From: Hymenobacter norwichensis DSM 15439
GTDB taxonomy: Bacteria; Bacteroidota; Bacteroidia; Cytophagales; Hymenobacteraceae
Length of the DNA: 64,000 bases
Assembly: GCF_000420705.1 (NCBI RefSeq)
Contig: NZ_ATVL01000008.1
Location: 825,718 to 889,717 of the forward strand
Reading direction: 5' to 3'
Shown here: positions 1 through 8,919 of the stretch, one piece after another
Layout of the letters: the number at the start of each line of letters is the position of its first letter
How positions within the stretch are numbered: position 1 is the first letter of the stretch
Made by a program: the position numbers and the translations under genes
Notes under the pieces: generated by a model
The model's input: the letters and a program-made list of their open reading frames with translations, nothing else
The model's database searches: none
Told to the model about the DNA's origin: nothing

Positions 1-2
1 AG

Positions 3-161
3 ATGGTGTTGTTTCTACAAGAAGTAAATTGGTTGGGCGCTGTATTCTTTTTTACCCTATCAGCGGCAGTAGCTACGCTATGGTTTTACCTGTTCCTCTA
101 TATGTTTCGTTTAGTGGGTCACTTCTTCCGAGACCTTCGGGTTAGGAAACGGCAGCCTTAA
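3..161 (+). CDS. Small membrane protein, possibly the 3' end of a longer gene
   Basis: An open frame from an ATG at base 3 to TAA encodes 52 residues. About residues 12-37 are hydrophobic (LGAVFFFTLSAAVATLWFYL and on), followed by a basic tail RDLRVRKRQP, as expected for a single membrane span with a cytoplasmic C terminus. The frame may continue beyond the left edge, so this could be the C-terminal part of a larger membrane protein. I do not recognise a family. Confidence 0.4.
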   Translation: MVLFLQEVNWLGAVFFFTLSAAVATLWFYLFLYMFRLVGHFFRDLRVRKRQP

Positions 162-214
162 ACCGATGTAGCTTACGCAGTACAGCACCCATTAGCACAG
201 AAGTACCTCCCCGC

Positions 215-940
215 TTACGTGGCCTTATCCAGCTGTTGCTTAGCGCCTTCATGCGCGGAAGTTGACTGCACAGGAGTAGAACCACCTTCTACGGGAGCTT
301 GCCAACCTTTCTGGAGCATATCCTCTACCTGGGCCTTTAGCCGCTGCACAGACTGGCGGGAAAAGCGTTTTTGCAGCATCCGGCCGAACAGCCTGAAACC
401 AATCCAGTAGAATGGGTTGCTAATGCGGCCGGTTTGGGACAGGGCATGAATACGGAACAATACCTGGCCAGTTGCTAGGTTTTTGTGCACCGAGAAGTCG
501 ATTTGGCCCCGCTCGAAGTGGCCTTCCAGGGTGCGGTAGTTGTAGCCCCACACCTGCTCCTCACTGCCCTCAGGCAGCGCGCGGCGCTCATCCGTCACGC
601 CCCCGATGCGCACCCCAAACCAGAACGAAAACCCCAAGAACTGGGCCCGCAACACCATTACTCGCTGTTCCAGCGGCTGGTCGGGCACGAAGATGCCGGT
701 AATGAGGTTGGGCGGCGGAAACGTGTAGTTACGCAACACTTCCTGCGCCGCTGCCCAGGCACCGTGCGGTTCCGGGGGGCCGGGCTGCTCGGCAGGCAGC
801 TCGGTTTCGTAGTCGTCCACGTTCCAGCCGGTTTCACGGGTGTACTCGGCGGTGCGGTTCAGGTCGAAGTTATAGCCGGCCTTTTCGTAGGAGGCAAGGC
901 GGGCTTTTTGCCGCTCATCAAGGGGCCGGGGCTTAGGCAT
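215..940 (-). CDS. DUF1990 (UPF0548) family protein
   Basis: 241 residues, function unknown. The C-terminal half carries the DUF1990 signature: a Trp-Gly-Tyr-Asn-Tyr stretch followed by TLEGHFERGQIDFSV and a strand-rich segment ending in an Arg/Gln-rich helix. The N terminus (MPKPRPLDERQKARL) holds an extra acidic and proline-rich region. The start is the ATG at 940, because codons upstream in this frame read through the neighbouring gene. It overlaps the 3' end of the upstream gene by 8 bases, which suggests translational coupling. The upstream gene is a divergent homologue, so the two probably act as a pair. Confidence 0.72.
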   Translation of the reverse strand: MPKPRPLDERQKARLASYEKAGYNFDLNRTAEYTRETGWNVDDYETELPAEQPGPPEPHGAWAAAQEVLRNYTFPPPNLITGIFVPDQPLEQRVMVLRAQFLGFSFWFGVRIGGVTDERRALPEGSEEQVWGYNYRTLEGHFERGQIDFSVHKNLATGQVLFRIHALSQTGRISNPFYWIGFRLFGRMLQKRFSRQSVQRLKAQVEDMLQKGWQAPVEGGSTPVQSTSAHEGAKQQLDKAT

Positions 941-1505
941 CTTGCGTAACGTTAGTTTCGGAGTCGTTTTGCTTGATAGTTTCCACGTGTACCGGGCCCA
1001 GCTGGAGGCCACCGCTGTAGGAGGCCACCCGCAAACAGAAGGTTTCCCAGGTTTGCTGCTGCACTTTCTTGCCCATTCCCAGCGTGTCGTAGGTGAAGGC
1101 CACCAGGCCGTCGCGTGATCGGGCCCAGGAATGGATTTCAAACCGGATGGTATTAGGCAAAGAAGCGTGGGTGCTCACCGAAAACCGAATACGGCCTGCT
1201 TCAGGATGGCTTTCCAGCGTCACCAGCTCAAAGTAGTCGGCCCCCAGTTCCGATACGCGCACGTCGCCGTTCCAAGGCCCCAGAATCTTGATTTTAAACT
1301 CGTCGCCTACTTCCAGGCAGGCACCCGTACCCTTGGATTTTGTAAATTCCGCCAGCAAATCCGGCGAGAAATCGGGCACGTTACACTGGATATACTGCAT
1401 CAGTTCAGTAGCGGAGTGATGCGCGTGCTGCACATCCACCCAGTAGCGCCGCTCGAAATGCGCGCCGCTGCCGGTTTCGGCGGGTTGTTCAGGTTTAGAA
1501 GACAT
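933..1505 (-). CDS. Divergent DUF1990-like protein
   Basis: 190 residues. It keeps a recognisable version of its neighbour's core: FELVTLESHPEAGRIRFSV lines up with the TLEGHFERGQIDFSV block of the downstream protein, followed by RFEIHSWARSRDGL against the partner's RIHALSQTG. It starts at ATG 1505 and ends overlapping the downstream start by 8 bases. No signal peptide or membrane span is visible, so it is probably cytoplasmic. The assignment to DUF1990 is my inference from this internal match. Confidence 0.6.
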   Translation of the reverse strand: MSSKPEQPAETGSGAHFERRYWVDVQHAHHSATELMQYIQCNVPDFSPDLLAEFTKSKGTGACLEVGDEFKIKILGPWNGDVRVSELGADYFELVTLESHPEAGRIRFSVSTHASLPNTIRFEIHSWARSRDGLVAFTYDTLGMGKKVQQQTWETFCLRVASYSGGLQLGPVHVETIKQNDSETNVTQDA

Positions 1506-1669
1506 GGCAAAGAGAGGCGCAACAGGCCTTTAGCGTTCTGTCTCCTAACGCGGCAATGGGTACGTGGGTTAATGGTTGAGCTAACAGCGCCTATATGGCG
1601 GCAGTTACTACCCGCGCCGGTTTGCACCGTATGAACAGCTACTTCGTTACTCCATTACGCCGCTACTCT

Positions 1670-2359
1670 ATGGCCTACTACCGCCCCCCCGGCCCCGCTC
1701 CCGATCCACTCATTGTGCGCGACCTGACGCGCCTACAAGATGATATGCGCACCCGCGTCCGGCAGGAGCCACTAGCGCAAGAGCCGCAATTCATTGCCGG
1801 CTGCGACTCCTCGTTTCCCACCCCCGAAACTATCCTGTCGGTGGTCGTGCTGTTGCGGTTTCCTTCGCTGGAAGTGGTGGAGAAAGTGTACAACGTGGGG
1901 CCGGTGCCAGTACCCTATATTCCGGGGTTGCTGTCGTTTCGGGAGGCGCCCAACGTGCTGCTGGCTTACGAAAAGCTTCATCAGAAACCCAACATTCTGA
2001 TGGTGGACGGGCATGGTATTGCGCACCCGCGCCGCATGGGCATTGCAGCCCACTTAGGCGTGTTGCTCGACATGCCCACGTTTGGGGTGGCCAAGCAGAA
2101 GCTGACGGGTACGTTTCAAGAGCCCGGCATTCTGAAAGGCAGCATTACGCCACTTACCGACGCGCGCAGTGGCGAGTTGCTGGGCGAGGTTATCCGCTCG
2201 AAAGACAAGATCAATCCGCTGTTCGTGAGCCCCGGCCACCGCTGCGACCAAGCCACCGCCACCCGCCTCACGTTGGCCTGCCTACGCGGCTACAAGCTCC
2301 CCGAGCCCACCCGCCTAGCCGACCATTGGGCCGAGGAATTCAAGAAGGAATTGAGGTAG
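1670..2359 (+). CDS. nfi: Endonuclease V (deoxyinosine 3' endonuclease)
   Basis: 229 residues, the usual size for bacterial EndoV, which cleaves the second phosphodiester bond 3' of deoxyinosine in deaminated DNA. Family motifs are intact: AGCDSSF with the first catalytic Asp, PYIPGLLSFREAP with the catalytic Glu, VDGHGIAHPRRMGIA with the third acidic residue, and GVAKQKLTG. I chose ATG 1670 (MAYYRPPG) because it gives a normal N-terminal length; in-frame starts at 1631 and 1595 would add residues not typical of the family. It stands alone, convergent with the gluQ-like gene downstream. Confidence 0.9.
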   Translation: MAYYRPPGPAPDPLIVRDLTRLQDDMRTRVRQEPLAQEPQFIAGCDSSFPTPETILSVVVLLRFPSLEVVEKVYNVGPVPVPYIPGLLSFREAPNVLLAYEKLHQKPNILMVDGHGIAHPRRMGIAAHLGVLLDMPTFGVAKQKLTGTFQEPGILKGSITPLTDARSGELLGEVIRSKDKINPLFVSPGHRCDQATATRLTLACLRGYKLPEPTRLADHWAEEFKKELR

Positions 2360-2377
2360 AGCAGAGGAACCTCCGCT

Positions 2378-3286
2378 TTACTGCATGGCCGCTTGCAACG
2401 CCCCCAACGACTCCCCGGCTGCTTTAGGCAACTCCAGCAGCCGGGCCACGGCGGCGTATACCACTCGCGGGTGGGCCGCCTCGGCCGCAATACCACGCTC
2501 CTGGCCAGCTTGGGTTGCTTTGGAGAGTTTGTGCCCGTCTTCAGTTAGCAGCAGGCCGTGGTGCAGAAACTGGGTTTGCCGGAACGACTCGGTACCGGGC
2601 AGCTGACCAGCCAGCCACAGTTGCGCGGCCGTACTCGGCAGCAAATCCAGCCCGCGCACCACCAGCGTGACGCCCAGCCGCACATCGTCTACCACCGACG
2701 CCACTTGGTAAGCGGCCGCGCCGTCCTTTTTGCGCACCACAAAATCACCCAGCGCCGCGCCCAGTGGCACCTCCAGCGGCCCTTGCCAGAGGTCAGGCAC
2801 TTCTACCGTAAGGCCCGCAGGAACGTGGGCGCGCCAAGCGGTTTCGGGCGCATCTGGCGGCAAGATTTTGGCGCGGCAGGTGCCGGGGTAGTTGCTGCTC
2901 AGAGGCAAGGCGGCGCGAGCCAGATCGGTGCGGGAGCAGCCACACGTGTAGAACAGGCCGGGGTGTGCCGCGCGGGCGGCTTGCAGGGTGGCTTCGTAAT
3001 CAGCCAGAAAATGACGCTGAGAATAGTGCTGCTCGAAGTCGTCGGGGCCGCTGGGGCCGTGGTCGTAGTCGAGGCCCAGCCAGTCCAGGGTCTGGAAGAT
3101 GTTGGCCAGGTAAGCGGGGCGGAACCGGGCGCGGTCCAGGTCGTCGATGCGCAGGTGCAGGGTGCCGCCTGCCCGGCGCGTGAGCAGCCAGGTCAGCGTG
3201 AAGTTAACAGCGTTGCCGAGGTGCAGAAAGCCGCTGGGCGTAGGTGCCAAGCGCGACACAACGGGAATGGAAGTAGGTAGCAGCAT
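2378..3286 (-). CDS. gluQ: Glutamyl-Q tRNA(Asp) synthetase
   Basis: 302 residues, the length of GluQ-RS, a catalytic-core-only paralogue of GluRS that attaches glutamate to queuosine at the wobble base of tRNA(Asp). Visible motifs: RLAPTPSGFLHLGNA (HIGH-type signature), a zinc site CGC...YPGTC of the GluQ-specific CxC-x(n)-YxxxC type, and KLSKA (KMSKS-type loop). There is no anticodon-binding domain, which separates it from GltX. The start at 3286 (MLLPTSIP) is preferred over the in-frame ATG codons at 3316 and 3313. An E. coli-type dksA neighbour is absent. Confidence 0.88.
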   Translation of the reverse strand: MLLPTSIPVVSRLAPTPSGFLHLGNAVNFTLTWLLTRRAGGTLHLRIDDLDRARFRPAYLANIFQTLDWLGLDYDHGPSGPDDFEQHYSQRHFLADYEATLQAARAAHPGLFYTCGCSRTDLARAALPLSSNYPGTCRAKILPPDAPETAWRAHVPAGLTVEVPDLWQGPLEVPLGAALGDFVVRKKDGAAAYQVASVVDDVRLGVTLVVRGLDLLPSTAAQLWLAGQLPGTESFRQTQFLHHGLLLTEDGHKLSKATQAGQERGIAAEAAHPRVVYAAVARLLELPKAAGESLGALQAAMQ

Positions 3287-3513
3287 GGCGTTGGAATGGC
3301 GGAAATTTAACATCATCCTCGCTCCATTGACACCGCACCTAGTCGTCCATTATCAAACGAGGAGCGAAGCCAGTCCAACTTGACTCCCAGCTGCTAGCTG
3401 ATTCACGGTAGTTTTCCCTCTTCTTTTTGAATACTAACTGGATAATACTTAACCGCTTAAACCTTTATAAATCAGACAGTATCTAAGCCGACAAGTTCAT
3501 CTATTTTCCCTGT

Positions 3514-4845
3514 ATGAAACAACGGCTACTCGTTCTGCTCCTACTATTCCTGCTCATTGCCCAGCCCAGCCGCGCCCAGCAGTCGGCGCTGTACTTCCCA
3601 CCGGCGGCAGCAGTGGGCAACTGGGCAACTAGTGCCCCGCAAAGCTTGGGCTGGTGCCAGCCACAGCTTGATTCGCTGCTGGCCTTTTTGGGTCGAAAGC
3701 AAACCAAGTCGTTTATCGTGCTCAAAGATGGCCGAATTGTGGTGGAGCGGTACTACGGCACCTACACGCAGGATTCGGTGTGGTATTGGGCCTCGGCGGG
3801 CAAGTCGCTCACGGCCACGCTGGTGGGCATTGCGCAGCAAGATGGCCTGCTTCGCCTCTCCGACAGCACCTCGCGCACCCTGGGGCGAGGCTGGACATCG
3901 GCACCCACGGCCAAGGAGAAGTTGATTACGGTACGCCACCAGCTCACCATGACTACCGGACTCGACGACACCCCGCCCACTCCCTGCGACAACGAAAGCA
4001 CCACCGCCAGCTGCCTGCTCTACCGCGCCGACGCTGGCATCCGCTGGTCCTACCACACCGGCCCCTACCGCCTGCTGCAAGACGTGGTAGCGTCGGCCAG
4101 CGGGCTTACCATCAACCAATACACCAATCAGCGGCTAGCTTCTCGCATTGGAATGAATGGGCTGTGGGTGAACGACGTGTACTACAGCCGGGCCCGCGAC
4201 ATGGCCCGCTTCGGGTTGCTGACGCTGGCCCGCGGCACCTGGAACGGCACCGCCGTTCTGCGCGATACCGCCTATTTCCGCCAGATGACCACGCCCTCCC
4301 AAACGCTCAACCGTAGCTACGGCTACCTGTGGTGGCTGAATGGGCAAACCTCCTACAAACTGCCCGGTCCGCAGCAAATCACCTTTCCCGGCCAGCTTGT
4401 CCCCACCGCACCGCCCGACCTAATTGCCGCCCTCGGCAAAAACGACCAGAAGATTTACGTGGTGCCCAGCCTGGGGCTAGTAGTGGTGCGCCAAGGCAAA
4501 GAAGCCGGCGACGCACGCTTAGCGCTATCAGAGTTCGATACCAACCTGTGGCGCTACCTGATAGCGGCCGTGCAATGCCGGCCGCTAGCTACAAGTACCA
4601 CTGCCGCTCCAAAAGCCGCGCTGTATCACCCTAATCCCGCCGCTACCACCGTCACGGCAGCGCCGGTTGCTGGTGCATGCAGCCTGCACCTGCTCGATGC
4701 TAACGGCCGTTTGGTGCGGCAGTATCCCGCGGCCCCCACCGAAACTACCGTCTCGGTGGCTGGACTACCTGACGGCTTGTACATGCTGCAATGGATGAAT
4801 CAAGCAGGGCAAGTGCTGGTAGCGCGCCGGCTGCTAAAGCAGTAG
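3514..4845 (+). CDS. Secreted beta-lactamase-fold serine hydrolase with T9SS sorting domain
   Basis: 443 residues. Residues 1-21 form a signal peptide ending SRAQQ. The body is a class C beta-lactamase/PBP-type hydrolase: the SxxK motif is SAGK in the stretch WYWASAGKSLTATLVG, and a later YHTGPYRLLQ block stands where the family's Tyr motif lies. About the last 80 residues (from YHPNPAATT to the end) have the strand pattern and basic end (VARRLLKQ) of a type A T9SS C-terminal domain, so export by type IX secretion is likely. The substrate is not evident; esterases and peptidases share the fold. A terminator hairpin lies about 80 bases downstream. Confidence 0.82.
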   Translation: MKQRLLVLLLLFLLIAQPSRAQQSALYFPPAAAVGNWATSAPQSLGWCQPQLDSLLAFLGRKQTKSFIVLKDGRIVVERYYGTYTQDSVWYWASAGKSLTATLVGIAQQDGLLRLSDSTSRTLGRGWTSAPTAKEKLITVRHQLTMTTGLDDTPPTPCDNESTTASCLLYRADAGIRWSYHTGPYRLLQDVVASASGLTINQYTNQRLASRIGMNGLWVNDVYYSRARDMARFGLLTLARGTWNGTAVLRDTAYFRQMTTPSQTLNRSYGYLWWLNGQTSYKLPGPQQITFPGQLVPTAPPDLIAALGKNDQKIYVVPSLGLVVVRQGKEAGDARLALSEFDTNLWRYLIAAVQCRPLATSTTAAPKAALYHPNPAATTVTAAPVAGACSLHLLDANGRLVRQYPAAPTETTVSVAGLPDGLYMLQWMNQAGQVLVARRLLKQ

Positions 4846-4922
4846 CCTGTCTAGCATCCCGCTCCTGCTTTTGCTGGTAGCGGGATTGCACCTACTGATT
4901 TCTAGCCAGCTCGCAACTCACA

Positions 4923-4957
4923 AAAAAGGCCTTCTGATAGTATCGGAAGGCCTTTTT
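4923..4957. terminator. Bidirectional intrinsic terminator
   Basis: The stem GGCCTTCTGAT pairs with ATCGGAAGGCC (one G-T pair) around a 3-base loop. It is bounded by A5 on the left and T5 on the right, so it can work for both converging genes, the serine hydrolase and the S9B peptidase. Confidence 0.85.
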
Positions 4958-4974
4958 CATTTGTAACAAGAAGT

Positions 4975-7152
4975 TTATCTGGCGCCGGGCGGGCAGTTTT
5001 CTTTCAGAAACTTGGTGTAGGTAGCGGCCAGGTGGCGGCTGGTGCCCTCGCCTTCCGAAATGCTGTGGCTGCGGTTAGGATAGGCCATCAGCTGGAAGGT
5101 TTTGTTGTGCTTCACCAGCTCGTTAATCATCTGCTCGGCATTGTTGTAGTGCACGTTGTCGTCGCCGGTGCCGTGCACCAGCAGCAGGTTGCCACGCAGG
5201 TTTTTGGCGTAGTTCAGCGGCGAGTTTTCCACGAAGTAGTGCTTGTCTTCGGGCAGCAGGCCCATGTAGCGCTCCTGGTAGATGTTGTCGTAGTTGAGCT
5301 GGTTGTCAACGGCGGCAATGGAAATACCGGTTTTGTAGATCTGTGGGTACTGGAACAGCAAGCTGAGCGTGCTGGACCCTCCCCCGCTCCAGCCCCACAC
5401 CGCCACGCGGCTGGTGTCCACGAACGAGTTTTTCAGTACCTCTTTGGCGCCCATGGCCTGGTCGCGGATGTTGAGCTTGCCGATGTTGTGGTAGATGGCT
5501 TTGCGGAACTCGCGGCCGCGCGGGGCCGGGGCGCCGCGGTTTTCCAAAGACGCATAGATGTAGCCGTCGTCGGCCATGCTGCCGGAGTAGAGGCGGTTGA
5601 AGCCAGTGCCGAAACGGTCCGTCACGGTCTGGCTGGCGGGCTCGCCGTACACGTAGAACACGATGGGGTATTTCTTGCTGGGGTCGAAGTTGCTGGGCTT
5701 CACCATCCAGCCGTCCAGCGTTACGCCGTCAGTGGTTTTCACCTGGAAGAACTCCACCTTGGGCAGCTTCACGCTCTTAGCCCGCGCCGATACTTCGCCA
5801 CCGCTCAGGCGCTTGTGGTCGGGCAACGCTACTACATCGGCCACCGGGAAGGTGGCGCTGTTCGAGAAGTTGTGCAAGGCCAGCTTGCCGTTCGGCGAAA
5901 TGTCGTAGCTGTTGCTGCCGGCCAGCTCCTGAGGCGTTACGCGGGTGGCTTTGCCGCCTTTCAAGGCTACTTTATACAGGTAGGTTTGGGTGGCGTTTTC
6001 GGGCGAGGCCATGAAGTAGATCAGGCCGCTTTTCTCGTCCACGAGCTGCATGCTAATCACGTCGTAGTTGCCTTTGGTAAGGAGCGTCTCCTTGCCGTTG
6101 CGGCCCACCGAGTAAATGTGGCGCCAGCCGTCTTTCTCGCTCAGCCAGATGAAGCTCTTGCCACCCTCAATCCAGTCCCAGCCAATGGCTTCGGCTTTGG
6201 CGTCAACCCAGGCTTTGTCGGTATCGGTGTAGATGGGCTTTGCAGCGCCGGTGCTGGCGGTGCAGAGCATCAGCTTGCTTTCATTCTGGCGGCGGTTGAG
6301 CTGCTGAATAATCAGCTCGGTGGAATTGGCGGCCCACTCCATGCGCGGAATGTAGTGCTGCACAGCGTCGCCGGGTACGTTCATCCAGGTGGTAGCGCCA
6401 CCCTGGGCTGGTACCACGCCCACGCGGCAGCGGCTCGGGTCTTCACCCACCACCGGGTACTCCACCGGAACAGTGAACGGATACAGCTGATCCGTGGTGT
6501 TGAGCATCAGGTAGTTCTTGGTTTTAGCGGCGTCGAGCTGCCAGTAGGCAATGCTTTGCCCGTTCGGCGACCAGCGGAAACCGTCGCGGCAGTCCAGCTC
6601 TTCCTCGTACACCCAATCGAAGGTGCCGTTGATGAGCGACACGGTGCCATCGGTAGTCAGCGGTTTGATGGCCGACGAGGCCAAATCTTCCACATAGATA
6701 TTGTGCTCACTCACGTACGCCACGCGGGTGCCGTCGGGCGAGAACTTGGCAAACATCAACGACGACTCGGGCCGGCCTTTGCCGAGCTGCTTCATCGTGT
6801 TGGCCTTCAAATCGGCCACCCAATAGTCGCCGCGAGTGTCGTAGCGCCATACTTTCTTGGTGTTGGTATGGATGAGCACCTTGCTGCCATCCTCGGAAAA
6901 CGCGAACCGCCGCACGTCAATTGGGGCCGACTGGCCTTGCGGCGTGAGCAGGGCCTTGCTCACCAGCACGGTGCGCTTGGCTTTGTCGCGGGCATCGAGC
7001 TGCACAATTTCGCCGCCGTCGGCGTCCATGTAGCTGTAGCCGTCTTTGGTCCATTGGGTACCGGGACCGAACTGCGCGTGGGCTTGCGCCACGAACAGCA
7101 CTTGGAAAAGCAGAATCACTGCGGCTAGTTGCCGCGTGCACATTCTAAGCAT
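4975..7152 (-). CDS. S9B prolyl dipeptidyl peptidase (DPP IV-like)
   Basis: 725 residues, the usual size for periplasmic DPP IV of Bacteroidota, which removes X-Pro or X-Ala dipeptides from peptide N termini. A signal peptide covers residues 1-26 (QVLFVAQAHA). An N-terminal beta-propeller carries the substrate-anchoring glutamates in DWVYEEE (183-185). The alpha/beta hydrolase domain has Ser589 in GWSGGG, Asp664 in HGTGDDNVH and His696 in NRSHS. Ser-Gly-Gly-Gly replaces the common SYGG after the nucleophile. ATG 7152 and ATG 7143 are both plausible starts. Its stop lies 18 bases from the shared terminator. Confidence 0.9.
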   Translation of the reverse strand: MLRMCTRQLAAVILLFQVLFVAQAHAQFGPGTQWTKDGYSYMDADGGEIVQLDARDKAKRTVLVSKALLTPQGQSAPIDVRRFAFSEDGSKVLIHTNTKKVWRYDTRGDYWVADLKANTMKQLGKGRPESSLMFAKFSPDGTRVAYVSEHNIYVEDLASSAIKPLTTDGTVSLINGTFDWVYEEELDCRDGFRWSPNGQSIAYWQLDAAKTKNYLMLNTTDQLYPFTVPVEYPVVGEDPSRCRVGVVPAQGGATTWMNVPGDAVQHYIPRMEWAANSTELIIQQLNRRQNESKLMLCTASTGAAKPIYTDTDKAWVDAKAEAIGWDWIEGGKSFIWLSEKDGWRHIYSVGRNGKETLLTKGNYDVISMQLVDEKSGLIYFMASPENATQTYLYKVALKGGKATRVTPQELAGSNSYDISPNGKLALHNFSNSATFPVADVVALPDHKRLSGGEVSARAKSVKLPKVEFFQVKTTDGVTLDGWMVKPSNFDPSKKYPIVFYVYGEPASQTVTDRFGTGFNRLYSGSMADDGYIYASLENRGAPAPRGREFRKAIYHNIGKLNIRDQAMGAKEVLKNSFVDTSRVAVWGWSGGGSSTLSLLFQYPQIYKTGISIAAVDNQLNYDNIYQERYMGLLPEDKHYFVENSPLNYAKNLRGNLLLVHGTGDDNVHYNNAEQMINELVKHNKTFQLMAYPNRSHSISEGEGTSRHLAATYTKFLKENCPPGAR

Positions 7153-7381
7153 GTGGGAATGGTTAAGCAGTTGAAAAGTGAGGGGTGAAATTACGGAATG
7201 CGGCGTGGTCTTGCCTGCTGAGTTAATGGGAAGTTGAATAGCCCCGGAAAAGGTGAAGGTGGGCGTTCCGTAGCGTTTCTATTTCTAAGACCCCTCTCTC
7301 CTGCTTTCGTTGCACCGGAGCCCTTTCCCGCCGCCTATTTACCCAGCTCTATATAGATGTAGATGAACTTTATTTTTCCAA

Positions 7382-7412
7382 TTTATGTATGTACATATAT
7401 TTCCTACCTTTG
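7382..7412 (+). promoter_or_regulatory. Bacteroidota-type promoter of the pirin gene
   Basis: The -7 element TACCTTTG (7405-7412) matches TAnnTTTG exactly. With a 19-base spacer, the -33 box is TTTA (3 of 4 against TTTG). Transcription would start about 30 bases before ATG 7449. The rest of the 7153-7448 gap holds no gene I can support. Confidence 0.55.
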
Positions 7413-7448
7413 GCGGGAAATCTTGCCTAAGATTATACTCCTCCTGAC

Positions 7449-8162
7449 ATGCAAACGCTCCTCCACCCCGCCAACACGCGCGGCCACGCCAACCACGGTT
7501 GGCTGAATTCTTACCACACCTTCAGCTTCGGCGGCTACAACAACCCGCAGCAGATGCATTTCGGCGCCTTGCGCGTCCTCAACGACGACACCGTGGCCGG
7601 TGGCATGGGCTTCGGCACCCACCCGCACGACAACATGGAAATCATCAGCATTCCGCTGTCGGGTACCTTGGAGCATAAGGACAGCGCCGGCAACCACGGC
7701 ATCATTCAAAGCGGCGACGTGCAGGTGATGAGTGCTGGTACCGGCATTGCGCACAGCGAGAAAAACCACAGCCAGACCGAGCAAGTGAAGTTTTTGCAGA
7801 TCTGGCTGTTTCCTAATCAGCGCAACGTGCCCTCGCGCTACGACCAGCAAACGTTCCAGGCCGAAGACCGCCACAACCAGTTCCAGCAGATTCTGTCGCC
7901 CAACCCCGACGATGCCGGCGTCTGGATTCATCAGGATGCATGGTTTCATATGGCTGATTTCGATGCCAATTTTTCGGCCGAGTATCAGGTGAAGCGCCCC
8001 GGCAACGGCGTGTACGTTTTTGTGCTGGAAGGCGACGCCACCGTGGCCGGCCAAACCCTGCACCGCCGCGACGGTTTCGGAGTGTGGGACACCGATTCGC
8101 TTACCATTAAAGCCGACAGCAACGCTCGTCTGTTGCTGATGGAAGTACCCATGAATTTCTAA
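7449..8162 (+). CDS. Pirin family protein (first copy)
   Basis: 237 residues, a two-domain cupin of the YhhW/pirin group. The metal site is visible in THPHDNMEII (two His) and AGTGIAHSEK (His and Glu). Members bind iron or another divalent metal; some have quercetin dioxygenase activity and others act as redox-dependent partners of other proteins, so no single function can be assigned. A strong candidate promoter sits 37 bases upstream. It belongs to a pirin, nitroreductase, pirin set on one strand, which points to a redox or electrophile-response role (inference). Confidence 0.88.
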   Translation: MQTLLHPANTRGHANHGWLNSYHTFSFGGYNNPQQMHFGALRVLNDDTVAGGMGFGTHPHDNMEIISIPLSGTLEHKDSAGNHGIIQSGDVQVMSAGTGIAHSEKNHSQTEQVKFLQIWLFPNQRNVPSRYDQQTFQAEDRHNQFQQILSPNPDDAGVWIHQDAWFHMADFDANFSAEYQVKRPGNGVYVFVLEGDATVAGQTLHRRDGFGVWDTDSLTIKADSNARLLLMEVPMNF

Positions 8163-8174
8163 CCAACGCTGTCA

Positions 8175-8241
8175 TTCCGAGTACAGCGAGGAATCTGAGT
8201 TTAGCAGAATAACTACGCTAGATTCCTCGCTGTACTCGGAA
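8175..8241. repeat. GTCATTCCGAG-family palindrome, copy A
   Basis: A perfect 22-bp inverted repeat (8175-8196 against 8220-8241) with a 23-base loop, preceded by GTCA. The arms share TTCCGAG and GCGAGGAATCT with the longer copy at 19518. It separates two genes of the same strand. It has no T-run and so is not a classical terminator. Confidence 0.8.
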
Positions 8242-8279
8242 CAACAATCAACTACCAGCACTAACAACTTATATAAGTC

Positions 8280-8852
8280 ATGCGTCACGCCACCACCACC
8301 TACCCTGTTCTCGAAGCCATACGCAAGCGGTGGAGCCCCCGGTCGTTTGCCAGCACTCCGGTTTCTCCTGACACGCTCAACCAAGTATTTGAGGCTGCCT
8401 CTTGGGCCGCCAGCGCCATGAACCTTCAGCCCTGGCGCTACCTCTACGCCCACCACTCCGACCAGGAAAATTTCCAGAAACTGCTAAGCTGCCTGATGCC
8501 CGGCAACCAGCCGTGGGCCAAAAACGCGCCCGTCCTGATTCTGGCACTCGCCAAAACCCTGAACGACGACGGCACGCCCAACGGCGCTGCCATCCACGAC
8601 TTGGGCCTGGCCAACGGCAACCTCTCGCTGGAAGCCACTGCCTTGGACTTATACACGCACTTCATGGGTGGTTTCGACCGGGAGAAGGCCAAGCAGGTGT
8701 TCGAACTGCCCGACGGTTTGCAACCCGTTGTGATGATTGCGCTAGGCTACCTCGGCGAAGCCGAGCAGTTGGAAGAGCCATTCCTGAGCCGCGAGAAAGC
8801 CCCGCGGCAGCGCAAACCCCTCAGCGAAATTGCCTTCGAAGGCAAGCTATAA
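8280..8852 (+). CDS. Nitroreductase family protein
   Basis: 190 residues, one FMN-binding nitroreductase domain. The N-terminal RKRWSPRSF block is the phosphate-binding Arg/Ser motif, AASWAASAMNLQPWRY is the flavin-contacting Asn/Gln-Pro-Trp motif, and LGLANGNLSLEATALDL the dimer helix. The family uses NAD(P)H to reduce nitroaromatics, quinones or similar electrophiles; the substrate here is unknown. It lies between two pirin genes, 117 bases after the first and 67 before the second, possibly one transcript interrupted by a palindrome. Confidence 0.85.
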   Translation: MRHATTTYPVLEAIRKRWSPRSFASTPVSPDTLNQVFEAASWAASAMNLQPWRYLYAHHSDQENFQKLLSCLMPGNQPWAKNAPVLILALAKTLNDDGTPNGAAIHDLGLANGNLSLEATALDLYTHFMGGFDREKAKQVFELPDGLQPVVMIALGYLGEAEQLEEPFLSREKAPRQRKPLSEIAFEGKL

Positions 8853-8919
8853 CCGAAAGTAGCGCGCAGCCTTTGCTGTACGCTACTCCCGTCACTCTTC
8901 ACCCATTCCAAACCTTCCC

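Noticed and set aside
5032..7128. A 698-codon open frame antisense to the S9B peptidase gene
   Set aside because: Its protein is rich in His/Val/Gly as expected from the complement of GC-rich codons; the sense strand has an intact catalytic triad and signal peptide.
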